Assembly (NCBI GenBank): GCA_963575645.1
Contig: OY754464.1
Span: forward strand, 2,232,001 to 2,296,000
Length of the DNA stretch: 64,000 nucleotides
Origin: Xanthostigma xanthostigma
Taxonomy: Eukaryota > Arthropoda > Insecta > Raphidioptera > Raphidiidae
Direction of reading: 5' to 3'
The translations under genes and the position numbers were made by a program. Each line of letters starts with the position of its first letter. Positions within the stretch are counted from its first letter, which is position 1. Shown here piece after piece: positions 1 to 11,136 of this stretch. Below the pieces are notes generated by a model. That model ran no database searches and was not told where the DNA came from. It was given only the letters and a program-made list of their open reading frames with translations.

Positions 1-180
1 TTTAGTTGATGGCGATCTAGCTAACAGGGCGAAATTTAGTTACTGATATTTCGTTAGATGACAGCGCGTGACGCTTGCTTTGTGTATGCGTTGGATTATA
101 ACTTGGATTTTGTTACAGACGACAGGGCAAACTTTAGTTACAGGGTGAAATTTAGATACAGGGCGATATTTAGTTACTAG
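1..180 (+). repeat. Partial copy of a dispersed repeat (family with CAGCGCGTGACGCTTG)
   Basis: The block shares CAGCGCGTGACGCTTGCTTT and ACAGGGCGAAATTTA with 53280-53400. A longer copy is at 53165-53530, and another partial one at 32590-32740. No coding potential; class unknown. Confidence 0.6.
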
Positions 181-1460
181 AATTCCCCTTTTATGTTTCA
201 CATCTACTAGGTATCATAAGAAATTTTTTTTTGCAAGAAAAATTGTCAATTTATGATATTTTAGATGTGCAATTATTCTTAAGTCAGTTTAACTTCTGTA
301 GTGTGTAGTGCAAACAACATAATTAGCCATTTGTGTCATAATCATTGTTTTTACGTACCCACAGTGATACCAAATTTATAAACACTATTAATTGTAATTA
401 ATAAATGAACAAAAGTGATTATACAGTGTGTTTAATCATTAGCAGAAGATTGTCACGGATTAAATACAGTTCTGCCGATTTTGTTCACTTACAAGCTTGC
501 GTTCCAGATCGCTAACGGTAGAATCACTGTTTGCCAGACGGTATTTATACAGTCAGGGAGCCTAGTTTAGGAAACGCTGGTTTGAACGATAATATGTTAT
601 TAGGATGGCTACCGTTTAGCGGTTTATATTTTAAATCATTTATCATAACTTTCGCAGAATTTTACAATATACAGACTGTCCGAAAATAAACAGATGCGTT
701 ATTTTGTAAAATTTCACATTGTTTTGACTGTTAATCCGACATTGCTAGTGCCTATCCATAAGCTTAGTGAAAAACAGTTTCGTTTTAGTTAATGCGCATG
801 ACTGTGACGGTTCTGTTACCGTTCGCAGAGAGAGGTTGGAACAGACCTATTATATCGCGCAGTCTGTCTATAGATTTTTTTAACTTCTGATTTTTATTCT
901 TGGAGGACGTGAGCAGATCCCTACAAAGCTATTAGGCTAGACGGCGAGAGGTAAAAACATTAAAAAGTCCATTATTCAGGCGCAGGCGAGATTATTATTG
1001 GAATCGCTTCGTTTTAGGGTGTTTGCTTACAAATTGTTGGTGTGCTTGATTTTATAATTAACAATTAGTGACGAAAATAGTGTTTTTTCTCTATTTCCTT
1101 TAATATCTCCGTTCCTCTTGACTTTTAGTATAGCATATGCATTGAGAAAGTCGTTCCTTATGAAATTTTCTAAAAAATCAGCACTGACAGAGGTCGCTAA
1201 GTGCAATTGTTAACTTGCAAATTGTCCCGAAAGTTAAAAAAACCACGTTTTTTTCACTTTTTTTTTACTAAAAAATGACCGCACAAAGATGGCTGAAAAT
1301 TCTCAAAAATGATGTCTATGTTGACTCAAACATGCATGAATAATTTTAGCGTCATCGGTCAATTACTTCTCGAGTAATTAACGATCACTTTTTTTTTGTT
1401 TCCTTAATTGCAAATTGCGCCTTTTTTTCACAAACGGGTTTCGCCGGTCGAACCAAGCCA
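181..1460. other. AT-rich stretch, no gene seen
   Basis: No exon or RNA gene was recognised. The piece at about 770-840 is similar to 60400-60460 (both contain CTGTGACGGTTCTGTTACCG), so some of it is dispersed repeat. Confidence 0.5.
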
Positions 1461-1464
1461 GAAA

Positions 1465-1680
1465 AATCACAAATCCATTCAACTTTAGTATCCCGTTGGA
1501 ATTTTTGGAAAAAAATAGTTCCAATCGATTTTATAACGATTTCTTTAGCGATACCAATTTTAGACAAACGTATAAAACCATATAACTTTTCCAATATTCA
1601 ATCGTTATAAAATCGGTTAGAACTAATTTTTTCCAAAAATTCCAACGGGATACTAAAGTTGAATGGATTTGTGAATTTTC
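1465..1680. repeat. Inverted repeat, arms about 80 bp
   Basis: The left arm (about 1465-1545) and right arm (about 1600-1677) are reverse complements with few differences, sharing for example CCATTCAACTTTAGTATCCC. The apparent 69-residue reading frame across it is a by-product. Confidence 0.7.
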
Positions 1681-1689
1681 ATTTCAGAA

Positions 1690-2064
1690 GAAAAAAAAGC
1701 TCGCAGAATTGCGTAAGAAGAATATCAACGCAGGTAGATTTGTTCCAGAATGTTCGAACACGCAGAGGTATATAAATAGACCGCGCCTGCAGTTCAGAGG
1801 TCAGTTGGACAAACATATACGTGTGTTCAGTCGTCAGACATAAATTCATTGAGTTCACATATAAATTTTCATAGAGCGTTTAGAAGATAATTCTTGTATA
1901 TATTTCCGTGTACATAGTGACTTTGTATTACTTTATTTATTACTTAGAATTTAGTCGTTTTATTTGCTACATTATTTTTATTTCATTTTTCATTATGGGT
2001 ATAATATTAAGAGAAGTTTATTTGTTAACATTTTATTGTTGTAAATAAATATTTTCCACCACAT
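1690..2064 (+). mobile_element. LTR-like fragment related to the solo LTR at 2471
   Basis: TATATAAATAG near 1770 is followed by an initiator-like TCAGTTGG, then GTGTTCAGTCGTCAGAC, then AATAAATATTTTCCACCACA at the end. The last 150 bases resemble the end of the LTR at 2471-3118 in order and composition. A fragment of the same family lies inverted at about 34440-34560. The 5' border is not clear. Confidence 0.5.
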
Positions 2065-2470
2065 CGAAGTTCAGTATTGTTACACTATATTGCTAACGAC
2101 ATGAGACGGACTTTATTACAAGCTCTTAGTTTAGCATTCAGTCGATTTTGGACATTTTTAAATATTTAAATAACACAGACAGAAAAGTGTCGACCGTTTT
2201 CTGTTTAGTAAAAAGTACCAAGTGCATATTTTTCTAAATTATTTAGAAGTAGTAGTAATATTCGTGGGTCATAGAATCACTTATGCTATAACGATAGTTG
2301 ATAGATATCTATAGTAATTGTCATGGTAATTGAATATATGTATGTACATACTTTATGGTACTATTGACATGTCCGTCTATACGAGGTTTGGTCAATGATA
2401 AAGAATTTTTTCTAAACTATTGTGCTAAAAAGTAAAGTATGTCAACAAAATTATGAGATTTGTATACTAT

Positions 2471-3118
2471 TGTTGCGTGCCCTGATGGGACGCCTATGGA
2501 ATTCGGTAGAAACTACTAGAACCAACAACAATGAAACAGGTCAAAACACCCGACCTTGGAGACACACATGCATGTAAAGGAAAGGAACTCGGTGCGTAAA
2601 GCAGGTAGCGATGTTAGACCCGATTTCTTAGAATCGCTTGGAGAGAGCAATAGAAGAAATCTCGATTCGTTCAGAACATTCGATAGAAGCGTGGGACGAA
2701 ACTATATAAGGAAGCAGAGTGAGCAAGTCAGGCAGTCAGTATTCGAGTTGTTCGTGATACAGTGCTCTGGCATTACGACATAATTATTACGACATAAATT
2801 ATACTGTGGAAATAAATTATAACTCTAGTGAGTGGTTTTAAATAAATTAACTCTAGTGAGTGCAATTATAAATCTGGTTTTAAATAAATGACTTATAGTT
2901 AATAGACCAGCGTGCTGATAAACTTTGTGTTGTGTTCCTGTGTGTTGTAAATATTTCTTTGTACATAATTTAGTGACTCTTTATTGTCTGTTACTTAGTC
3001 TTTTATTTTATAATTTAGAACTACTAGTTTTGTTTCTGTTAACGTTATACGCTTTCGTTTGTGTGTTTTTACTGTTTGTTAAACATTTAATATTGTAAAT
3101 AAATAATTTCCGCCACGG
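2471..3118 (+). mobile_element. Solo LTR of a retrotransposon with 5-bp target duplication
   Basis: The block begins TGTTGCGTGCC and is flanked by ACTAT at 2466-2470 and again at 3119-3123. It has an internal TATATAAG (about 2704), a TCAGGCAGTCAGT initiator region and AATAAATAATTTCC near the 3' end, the order expected of U3-R-U5. No internal gag/pol region adjoins it, so it is a solo LTR. The 75-residue frame at 2556-2783 is not a gene. Confidence 0.75.
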
Positions 3119-3225
3119 ACTATTTTCACTATCTAAATAAATAAAAATGTTCGTTTGTTCAAAATCTTAAATCTCCGAAAGTTCTTCACCGATTGCTTTG
3201 AAATTTTTTTTTATGTAGGTACCTA

Positions 3226-3519
3226 CTAGTGGCTCGATTCGGCTTCGCCTGAATTTGTAGATTGTTACTGTTTTTTCGTCGACTAACGGTGCAAAATTTA
3301 TTTTAACGCGATAATAATATATAGTCTATTAAAATCTTTGATTAACGTCTGAATAGAACTCTTCAAATAAATAAATTATTTATATATATAGTCTATGTTC
3401 ATCCTGTAGGTTCATTCTAAATATTGGTGAAAAAAAAAATGAATCCAGATGAGCAGTTTCGGAGATTACCTCCTACATCCAAACTTCCAAGCTTTACCTC
3501 TTTATAAAATTAGTATAGA
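3226..3519 (-). mobile_element. Helitron-like non-autonomous element
   Basis: Read on the minus strand it starts TCTATACTAATTTTATAAAG and ends ...GAATCGAGCCACTAG followed by T, the TC...CTAG pattern of Helitrons. Related copies lie at 13505-14310, 19430-19640, 38290-38520 and 58735-58980. Confidence 0.65.
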
Positions 3520-3539
3520 CTATAGATAGTACATATAGA

Positions 3540-4280
3540 TACTTAATATTGACGTGTCTTATAGAAAAAAGTACGCTGAATCGATTAGGCCTAAGTGCAA
3601 ATTCGTATCTTTATTAGTTTAGAAGTTATGATGGTTTTAAATCTATAAACATTAAAACAATTAAAATTGGCTATAATATTTCCGAAACTAAAAGACATAT
3701 ACCTAGGGTTGCGGATGTTCGAAATCGATTCGGGATATCTTTTTCCATAAGTATATGTGAGTGAATTTATTTTTCAACAATTTTCAACTTTGTAATTTTT
3801 AAATACAGAAAAAATAAGAAGGGGGACCTTTTTACTTTTTCCGTTTTTAAAAAAACCCAAAAATCTATGACATATTGTTTAGATACGACTTACAACTGAG
3901 GTTATTTTTATACGAAAATCGCGTTGAATCGATTCCGACGACTCCTATCCCTGCATCATTAGTCGTTTAGAAGTTATGGCGTTTTTAAGTTTTTCTCAAA
4001 TAATCTAAATAAATATTCATATCTCTGAAACTAAAAGTGATACAGGGGCTACGGATTGTCGGAATTGATTCAGCTTGACTTTTTCTATAAGTTCGATTAA
4101 TATAAAATTGACCAAAAATCGCTTTGTGCCTTAAAAAGTTGCAGATTTGTAAAACGCATGAAAACGAAAAAATAGCGATATTTGGGAAAATATAAAAATA
4201 TCTCAGATGAGCTTAATGTTAACGTGTTTTATAGAAAAAAGTACGCTGAATCGATCAAGCCTAAGTTCATACCTCGATTA
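3540..4280 (+). repeat. Diverged internal tandem repeat, about 330-bp period
   Basis: The phrase ATAGAAAAAAGTACGCTGAA occurs near 3562 and 4230, with a degenerate version near 3910. Each is followed by similar AGTTTAGAAGTTATG text. It looks like two to three units of an old non-coding repeat. Confidence 0.5.
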
Positions 4281-4282
4281 GT

Positions 4283-4642
4283 TTAAAAGTTGTCAGTGTC
4301 TTTATTCTGTAAAGAAAGTTTGTTTGGACCTAGTAGACAACATGCAATAAATTTATCTATAGGTAAGTATAAGCCGTCAGGAATAGCATGTAGATATAAT
4401 ACCATTAGGTTATCTTTATCGTTTAGTTTAACTGCAAGAAACTTGCCAGCATTTTTTGTGATGAAGTTATTTACAACGGAACATGTTTCATATATTGCAG
4501 CAAATCTTATCTCTATTACATAATAATGACATATTTTACAGCAAAATCGTATTCTTACAGCAAACGTGTTTATGTAAAAACTTTTATTTTCAGATGCGTC
4601 TGTCAAACATATTATAATAAAAATTGAGATGTTAATACTCAT
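4283..4642 (-). CDS. Unrecognised 119-residue reading frame
   Basis: An open frame starting MSINISIFIIICLTDASENK and ending NKDTDNF, with a varied, protein-like composition (LNDKDNLMVLYLHAIPDGLY, KFIACCLLGPNK) unlike the low-complexity frames nearby. I do not recognise the family. A TGACAG acceptor-like site about 25 residues in could make it an exon rather than a whole gene. It is not repeated elsewhere in the window. It may be a real exon, a remnant of a mobile element, or chance. Confidence 0.25.
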   Translation of the reverse strand: MSINISIFIIICLTDASENKSFYINTFAVRIRFCCKICHYYVIEIRFAAIYETCSVVNNFITKNAGKFLAVKLNDKDNLMVLYLHAIPDGLYLPIDKFIACCLLGPNKLSLQNKDTDNF

Positions 4643-4784
4643 TTTTTTCTCGCTTTATTATAGAAATATATAGGTATAATGGAATAGATCATTTTTAAAA
4701 TGATTTTTTTAAATTTCTTTAGGTAAGAATAGGTAAGAATTTGTAGTTTACTAAAGATAGACATACTAGGCTGCATCGAACTTT

Positions 4785-5440
4785 TATCATTCCAACCCAC
4801 AAGTGGGGAACGGTACTAGTTTCGGTCAAAAATCATTTTTCGAAATTTTACGATATCTTTTCGTTTTGAGGTCCCCCGAATCCAAAAAACATATTTTTGG
4901 AAAAACTCTGTGCGTCTGTTAGTCTGTGAACACGATACAGGTCAAACGGATGAACGGATTGAAACCAAATTTTGGGAGGATGTTTGATATGCAAATATGA
5001 AGAGCCCTATTGTTTTTGGGGAAAATCGGCGCATGCGCAGAAGAGATATATGCTGTTTTTCATATAATAATGGTATACTTTTCATAACGGCTTATTATTC
5101 TATTTATTTTTTCAAGAAAGTTTCGTTTAAGTTTTTTTTTCTAAACTTTATAGATTCGGAAATATTTTGAAAATGAAAAAAAGCTGTCTTTTGTTTTGTA
5201 GATCTGTCACAAACAAACTAGTTAAGCATGCTTTGATTTTTACATGACGTGGAACGTATTATGTAGATAACCATGGCAACGAATTGCAAATATCATATTG
5301 AATACTAGCCAGTACCCGCGTCACCTCACTCAATATCAGAAATTTTCTTTTCTTCATGATACTATATCAAATGTCAATATTTTTGAAGTTGGAATGGTCC
5401 CTTCGCCCAATTGGTTGGATTTTTTTTTATTAAGATTTCA
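4785..5440 (+). repeat. Dispersed element, CCATTCCAA family, copy 1
   Basis: It begins with CATTCCAACCCACAAG and ends with GTTGGAATGGTCCC, short inverted ends. Other copies are 6573-7130 (inverted), 22728-23395, 27178-27830 and a truncated one at 39218-39440. It contains CGGCGCATGCGCAGAAGAG in every full copy. Likely a non-autonomous DNA element. Confidence 0.7.
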
Positions 5441-5834
5441 ATCAGATTTTCTGCATATCTCGGCTGGCAAATAAATATCTATGTATCTATGAATGAACGA
5501 AAAGTTCAGGTGTTTGCTAGATAAACATAATTAATTAATAAAAACAGTTTTATGTTGATTACCGCTTACTATAATAGGATATTAAATGGGTGTGGCTGTT
5601 TCTCTATAAGAAAAACAAACAACTGATCTGGAATATATTAAATAATAATATTATGATTAACATTAGTAGAATACAATGGCCGTTGCGTAACTACAGAAGC
5701 ATTATTTAGTCCGTTGCGTAATTACAGAAGCCAAGGTTTGTTTTAAATGTGACGTGATAATATTATTTCTGTCAACAGCGCTATGTGGATTTAAAAAAAT
5801 AAAATTATTGACGATCTAATGTGCGTGAATCTTA

Positions 5835-6200
5835 GGTGCAGACTTTTGAAGTTAAACTTCTTTAGACGCGACTTGAAAGTAACTCAAATCTTTTTCCGGA
5901 CGGAAGTTACGTGTTTACACAGTTTTTGTTATTTAAAGACACCGGCTGACAGATGGCGGCATCGTAGAAACCATCTTGAACGAAAGTTGAAACATAGCTA
6001 TGGACGCGAATCAATGTTGTGATCGGTTACCGGTATTTAAAGGTAGTGACTCACAGATGGTGACATCTGTAGGAAACATAGCTACGGACGCAAACCAATA
6101 AGCATAGCCAGCGGGATTTACGAGTGTTTTCATTTGTGACTGCAGAATATTTCCCTAGAAGTGAGAGTGGTAGAAACAAATTAAAAGAAATTTTACGTCA
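5835..6200 (+). repeat. Dispersed repeat with GGCTGACAGATGGCGGCATC
   Basis: Similar to 31905-32220, including the internal half-repeat beginning GACAGATGG and the AACATAGCTACGGACGCAAA motif. Non-coding. Confidence 0.6.
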
Positions 6201-6572
6201 ACGGCCCGTGACACACAGAGAGACACATAACAAAGCGTCAGCCATAATCCTTCCGTTTTTACCATTTTGGTACGGAATCTTTCAAAACGTAATAATCTAA
6301 CGATCTAAACTTACAATATTAATAAGAACACAATATCACCATTTTTCATTTAGTGTCTGTATTGAAAGGTTAAACGTAAATCATTCAACTTTATGTTTAG
6401 TTTAATTGAAAAAATGATCAGTAATATATATTGTTGAAATTCTTGCTCACCTTTCGTTATCTGTTTGTAAGGATCTATTTTTTTATGAATCTAATGTGCA
6501 ATGTCGATACTAAATCAATGGGTTTTATAGTACAGTAACGTCACATGTGTCATTGGCCATTGCAATATCTAG

Positions 6573-7130
6573 AGCAAGACAAAAAAAAAATTCCAGCCAA
6601 TTGGGCGACGAGACCATTCCAACTTCGAAAATATTGACATTTGATATAGCACATATAATGAAGACAATATTTCTAATATCGCGTGAGGTGACGCGGGTAA
6701 TGGCTACTATTCAATATGATATTTGTTATTCGTTGCCATGGTTACCTACATAAAACAAAAAAACAACAGATTTTTTTTATTTTCAAAATATTTCAGAAAC
6801 TATAAAGTTTAGAAAAAAAAATTATCAAAACTTTCTTGAAAAAATAAATAGAATAATAAGCCGTTATGAAAAGTATACCATTATTATATAAAAAACACCG
6901 TAAAGTATATATTTCTTCTGCGCATGCGCCGATTTTTTCTAAAAATAATAGGGCTTTTTATATTTACGTATCAAACATCCTCCCAAAATTTGGTTTTAAT
7001 CCGTTCATCCGTTTGACCTGTATCGTGCTCACAGATTTTCCAAAAATATGTTTTTTGGATTCGGGGGACCTCAAAACGAAAAAATATCGTAAAATTTTGA
7101 AACGTGAATTTTGACCTTAACTAGTAGGTA
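6573..7130 (-). repeat. Dispersed element, CCATTCCAA family, inverted copy
   Basis: Reverse complement of the family at 4785 and 22728. The 82-residue frame at 6866-7114 is repeat-derived. Confidence 0.7.
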
Positions 7131-7149
7131 GGTACCATTCCTAAACTCG

Positions 7150-7610
7150 GGTCGCAGGGTCAAACCCTACTGTATTTGTTATTACACAGACTGTATGGCT
7201 TTATTACATGTTCTAGATATTGCTGTGGCGCTGGGTTTCGTTATGGCTTTTATGTGTTCGCTTCACACGATGCGCGTATTGAATCTTGCTTTGTAGATGG
7301 GTTTGAGTCGCGCGCAGTGACAGTTCGAATGTTATCAAAAGCGAACGCTCATTATCTCTGAACACTCCCTATTACGCCATGTTTGTTTGTTGGTATTTGC
7401 CAATGTCGCCCACGTGACAAGATACTGTTTTCTGATTGCTTCTTGCAAACAAACAAGTACGAAAAATATCTCCGGTTCTAATTTTGAAAACCATCTTATG
7501 ACCACGCACGCGAACTTCGCAACCAGCACGCCAGTCAGCACAAGTCGCGGCAGTGATTCCTGCGGCGAAACTAGCCTCGTGTGCAGCGACCTTAATAAAT
7601 GTTACTAGTG
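7150..7610 (+). repeat. Dispersed repeat ending CCTCGTGTGCAGCG
   Basis: Shares GGCTTTTATGTGTTCGCT and the end AACTAGCCTCGTGTGCAGCG with copies at 31470-31905 (inverted internal part), 35065-35490 and the partial 9600-9850. The 9620 and 31890 ends look like inverted termini (AGGCCACTGCACAAGAGGCT). Confidence 0.55.
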
Positions 7611-7611
7611 T

Positions 7612-8185
7612 GACCTCGTCGAATTATTCGCACTAAATAAGTATAATAATTATCACTTTACAAAATTATTTTTTAAGTATGATTGCAGGTATTCAATTCG
7701 TTTCTAATTTTGCACGCTGCTTATAACGTTCTTCTTTTTGTTGTATAACAATATGAAGCTCAGATGACAGATCGAAGAAATATTTTACTAAAATTGTCAT
7801 ATAGAGGCGCAAGTAGCAAAAGCATGGCATCATGCAGCATTGCTGTGACGTTGTTCAGCGTTGCTCGCTGTTTCAAAATTAAAGCCGTCAGATGGCAGTA
7901 TGCAGTAATGTGTCTGTTGTATTACAATATGAAGGCCAGATGACAGATCGAAGTGTTGACGTTTCAAAATTAAAGCCGTCAGATGGCAGACGTTGTTCAG
8001 CGTTGCTGTATTTTAATAATTAATTTACAAAAACAAAAGCAATAATAAATTTTTTAGTTTTCGATGTCAGTAGAGCAAGCAATTATCTGTAAAATGCTAT
8101 ATAATTTATGTGGAGAAATTGTGAGGTTTTTTCTAAAAAGGGAGGCAAACATCTTTAACCTTAGCGTATTAATATATATGATTAT
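7612..8185 (+). repeat. Dispersed element with GAATTATTCGCAC start, copy 1
   Basis: Nearly the same as 48190-48770 (TMEM127 intron 2) and 62868-63318 (inverted). Contains AAAGCCGTCAGATGGCAG in repeated form and ends near ACCTTAGCGTATTAATATA. No coding frame. Confidence 0.7.
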
Positions 8186-8477
8186 TATTTTGTATACACG
8201 TTTACAAAGTGCGCATATATTATGCAAATGAAAATTTCATTCATAAATATAAATTTGTGTCATTACTTTGAAGTGTAATGAATATTTAATTAATTATTGT
8301 CTGGAATAATAATGGCAATATTAAACACTTCATGAAAGACATAGTCAACTTTCGATTGCATTTATTAATTGAAATTATCGTTGAAAATAGATATGACAAT
8401 ACGTGCCTAGTAATAATATGTAGTGAAACTTTCAAAATAGAAACAAGATTTTTAACTTCCCGCCATTGAACCATTTC

Positions 8478-8600
8478 TGTACATGTCTCTACTCCTGAAG
8501 ATGGACTGATTGTCAGAAACGATCGTCGAGAGAGAGAAAATATTTTGTAGAATTTTCAAGTGTGTTTTTATTATTTGTCGTTTTAAAAAATGTTGGCCCA
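8478..8600 (+). repeat. Penelope-type element end with CTGAAGA...GAAAC hairpin motif
   Basis: CTGAAGA (8495-8501) is followed by a short hairpin region and GAAAC (8516-8520), then GATCGTCGAGAGAG and AAAATATTTTG. A homologous copy is at 41040-41110 on the minus strand. The layout resembles the hammerhead-like motif known near the ends of Penelope-like retroelements. No reverse transcriptase is present. Confidence 0.4.
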
Positions 8601-8779
8601 AAAAAAAGTAGGTACCAGACCAAAAAAAGCGCTTAATTTTCATATTAAACCGTGCCGAAATCATGATATATTTCCCATTTAAATAACATGAGGCTTTTTC
8701 ACTTTTAACATTTAATTTTTTTTCTCTGAAAAAAATGAACGTACAGTAAAGAACAATAGATACTGAACGCTCTACAAAA

Positions 8780-9298
8780 GAGGACTCTTATGATTTTTCG
8801 ATAAATTCACTCCGTCATAAGTTATTCAAGGTTAAAGTTAAAATTAGAAAAAAATGATATACCTAAAATGAAAATAATTTTTTTGACCACGTTTTTGAAA
8901 TTTTTCACACGCCAAATTTTGTCAGAAAATGCCTTTTATACTCCTTTATACTCAGGAATTTTTTCGATTTGCTCGAAGTAGTGGAACAATATGAAAAAAA
9001 CAAAAACTAATTTTCTTTCTCTAACTTTGCTTTTAAACAAACGTTTACTTTTTGTTTAAAAACAAATAGCAAATATATAGAAAGAAAAATTAGTTTTTAT
9101 TTTTTTTCATATTGTTTCAACACAACGAAAAAATTGAAAAAAATCCTGAGTATAGAAGGGTATAAAAGGCATTTTCTGAAAAAATTTGGTGAGTGACAAA
9201 TTTCAAAAACGTGGCCAAAAAAAATATTTTCATTTTATTTTTAAACCTTGAATAACTTATGACGGATTGAATTTATCGAAAAATCATAAAAGTTCTTT
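8780..9298. repeat. Foldback palindrome, arms about 240 bp
   Basis: The left arm (about 8780-9040) and right arm (about 9055-9298) are reverse complements with moderate divergence (both hold the AAAATGCCTTTTATAC/GTATAAAAGGCATTTT pair). The centre lies near 9045. A run of 12 G follows at about 9314. Confidence 0.7.
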
Positions 9299-9865
9299 TA
9301 AAACTAAAAATTTGGGGGGGGGGGGGCGTAAAAAACCAAGTTGGGAAATAACGGACACCTAGTGTGCATTGTATACATGCCGCTGTGTGTGTATGTTTTG
9401 CATCCTACGTAAGTTCTACGTCACAGTATTGTAGATTAAAAATTCTCTTTTCACCACTCCCTAATGGTGTTTTAATATACAAGTTGTTCAAAACAGGCTA
9501 AACCAATGCCTCTGGATGTGTAAATTGTATACGCCGAAGGTGTAAACTATAAAAATGTGCTTTAATTTTCGCTTACTCATCGTCTACGAAACAATTGTCG
9601 TCCCGAGGTATAGTTAGGCCACTGCACAAGAGGCTAGAAACACTGCTTAGACTTCTGCTGGCCGGTAGGCTGGGTACGAGACTGGAAATGGGCTCGCCTG
9701 TTAGCTCACAAGACGGGTTTTAAAATTAGAACAGGAGCTGCATTTCTTGCTAGGTCCGCTGCTAGGTATGAGCAAGAACCAATCAGGAAGCAGTATCTTG
9801 TCACTTTGGTCCCGCCATTCGACCGGCTTCAATAGTGTATGTGCCATATGGTAAATATACACTAA

Positions 9866-10355
9866 CTAGCCGTTACCCGCGGCTTCGCACGCGATTGAGA
9901 CGAAACACGGATGCATTCCCATTATTTGGCATAGTTACTCCTTTCTCGACGTAGACTCCCCTAAGAAATTTCAAAATTGATGATATTCATGTGATCAACG
10001 TCCTGGCAAACCTTGAAAATGACACCCATGTTGATTTTTAGACTATTTACCTCTTTTCACCCTCTGAAGGGGTTGTTTTTGAAAAAGCATGAAACACGTG
10101 TTTATTTATTTGAAATAAAGTAATCCTGCGCAATTTTGAATTGATACATCTATATTATATGATTTCTCTATGTAAATTCTGAACCCCAGTTACACCCTAT
10201 TAGGGGTGGAATTTTCAAAAATCTGTTCTTAGCGGATGTCTGCGTGATAATAACTATTTGTGTGCCAAATTTCAACCCAATCAGTTCAGTGGTTTGAGTT
10301 GTGCGTTGATAGATCAGTCAGTCAGTCAGTCACGGTTTCCTTTTATATATTTAGA
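9866..10355 (-). mobile_element. Helitron-like element, 490 bp
   Basis: On the minus strand it begins TCTAAATATATAAAAGGAAA and ends CGGGTAACGGCTAG, inserted between A (9865) and T (10356). A short GTCA tandem (about 10316-10330) lies in the 5' part. Matches Helitron end rules; no Rep/helicase. Confidence 0.65.
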
Positions 10356-10740
10356 TAAACACAACTTTTTTTTTGATTCTAAATACTTTCCCAAGGTGAT
10401 CTTTGAAGTATTCCCGGTACATTGTCAAACACTAAAGATATTTTTGGAGGTATTAGACAATCGAAAAAAGATAAACTAATTAATGTTTAATATTACTTTG
10501 CTCAGCATTGAAAAAAAAGAATCATAATATGTAGAACTGATTAAATCATACTTATATTATTAATGTAATAATTAAATACATTTATTAAACGTAATTATCT
10601 CGCGGTATTCTTTATTTTAAAAATAATTAAACACTACTTAAAGTTGTTAATATTTTAATTGAAATCTGATCTATTAATTTATTATTAATAAATATTCAAT
10701 CTTCTTGCAACTAATTAACTAACCCAAGTTTCTAGCTTTT

Positions 10741-11136
10741 ACAGGTACAGGTGTGGCCTTTCTCACTTATAGAGATCTAAAAAAAACTGCAAATATGTAG
10801 TGATAAACATGTGTGTATTATTCGACATAGATAGATGCTAAAAAAAGAAAACAAAAAATCTTACACTAATGTTTACTTAAAAAAATCCGTTAATTTCTTC
10901 TGCGTTTCTGTTTTTATTATTCACTCTTCTTCGTGGAACTATTAATACGTTCAACTATCGCGTATAGAGGTACAGGCAAGTAGTAGTCTCAGTTATAGAG
11001 GTCCATGCGTGAAAAACGTCTTTCTTTTATAGAGGTTTCTGTTTCTCACTTATAGAGATTTCAGAGGTACCTGGAATTTAATTTCACTTAGAGAGTTTTT
11101 TCGCTTATCCAGTCCTCACTCGCTCAGGTTTGACTG
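10741..11136 (+). mobile_element. Possible pogo/Tigger-type non-autonomous element
   Basis: It ends in GGTTTGACTG before TA and contains several CACTTATAGAG-like units, as seen in pogo-type elements. The left end is poorly matched, so the border is uncertain. Confidence 0.35.
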
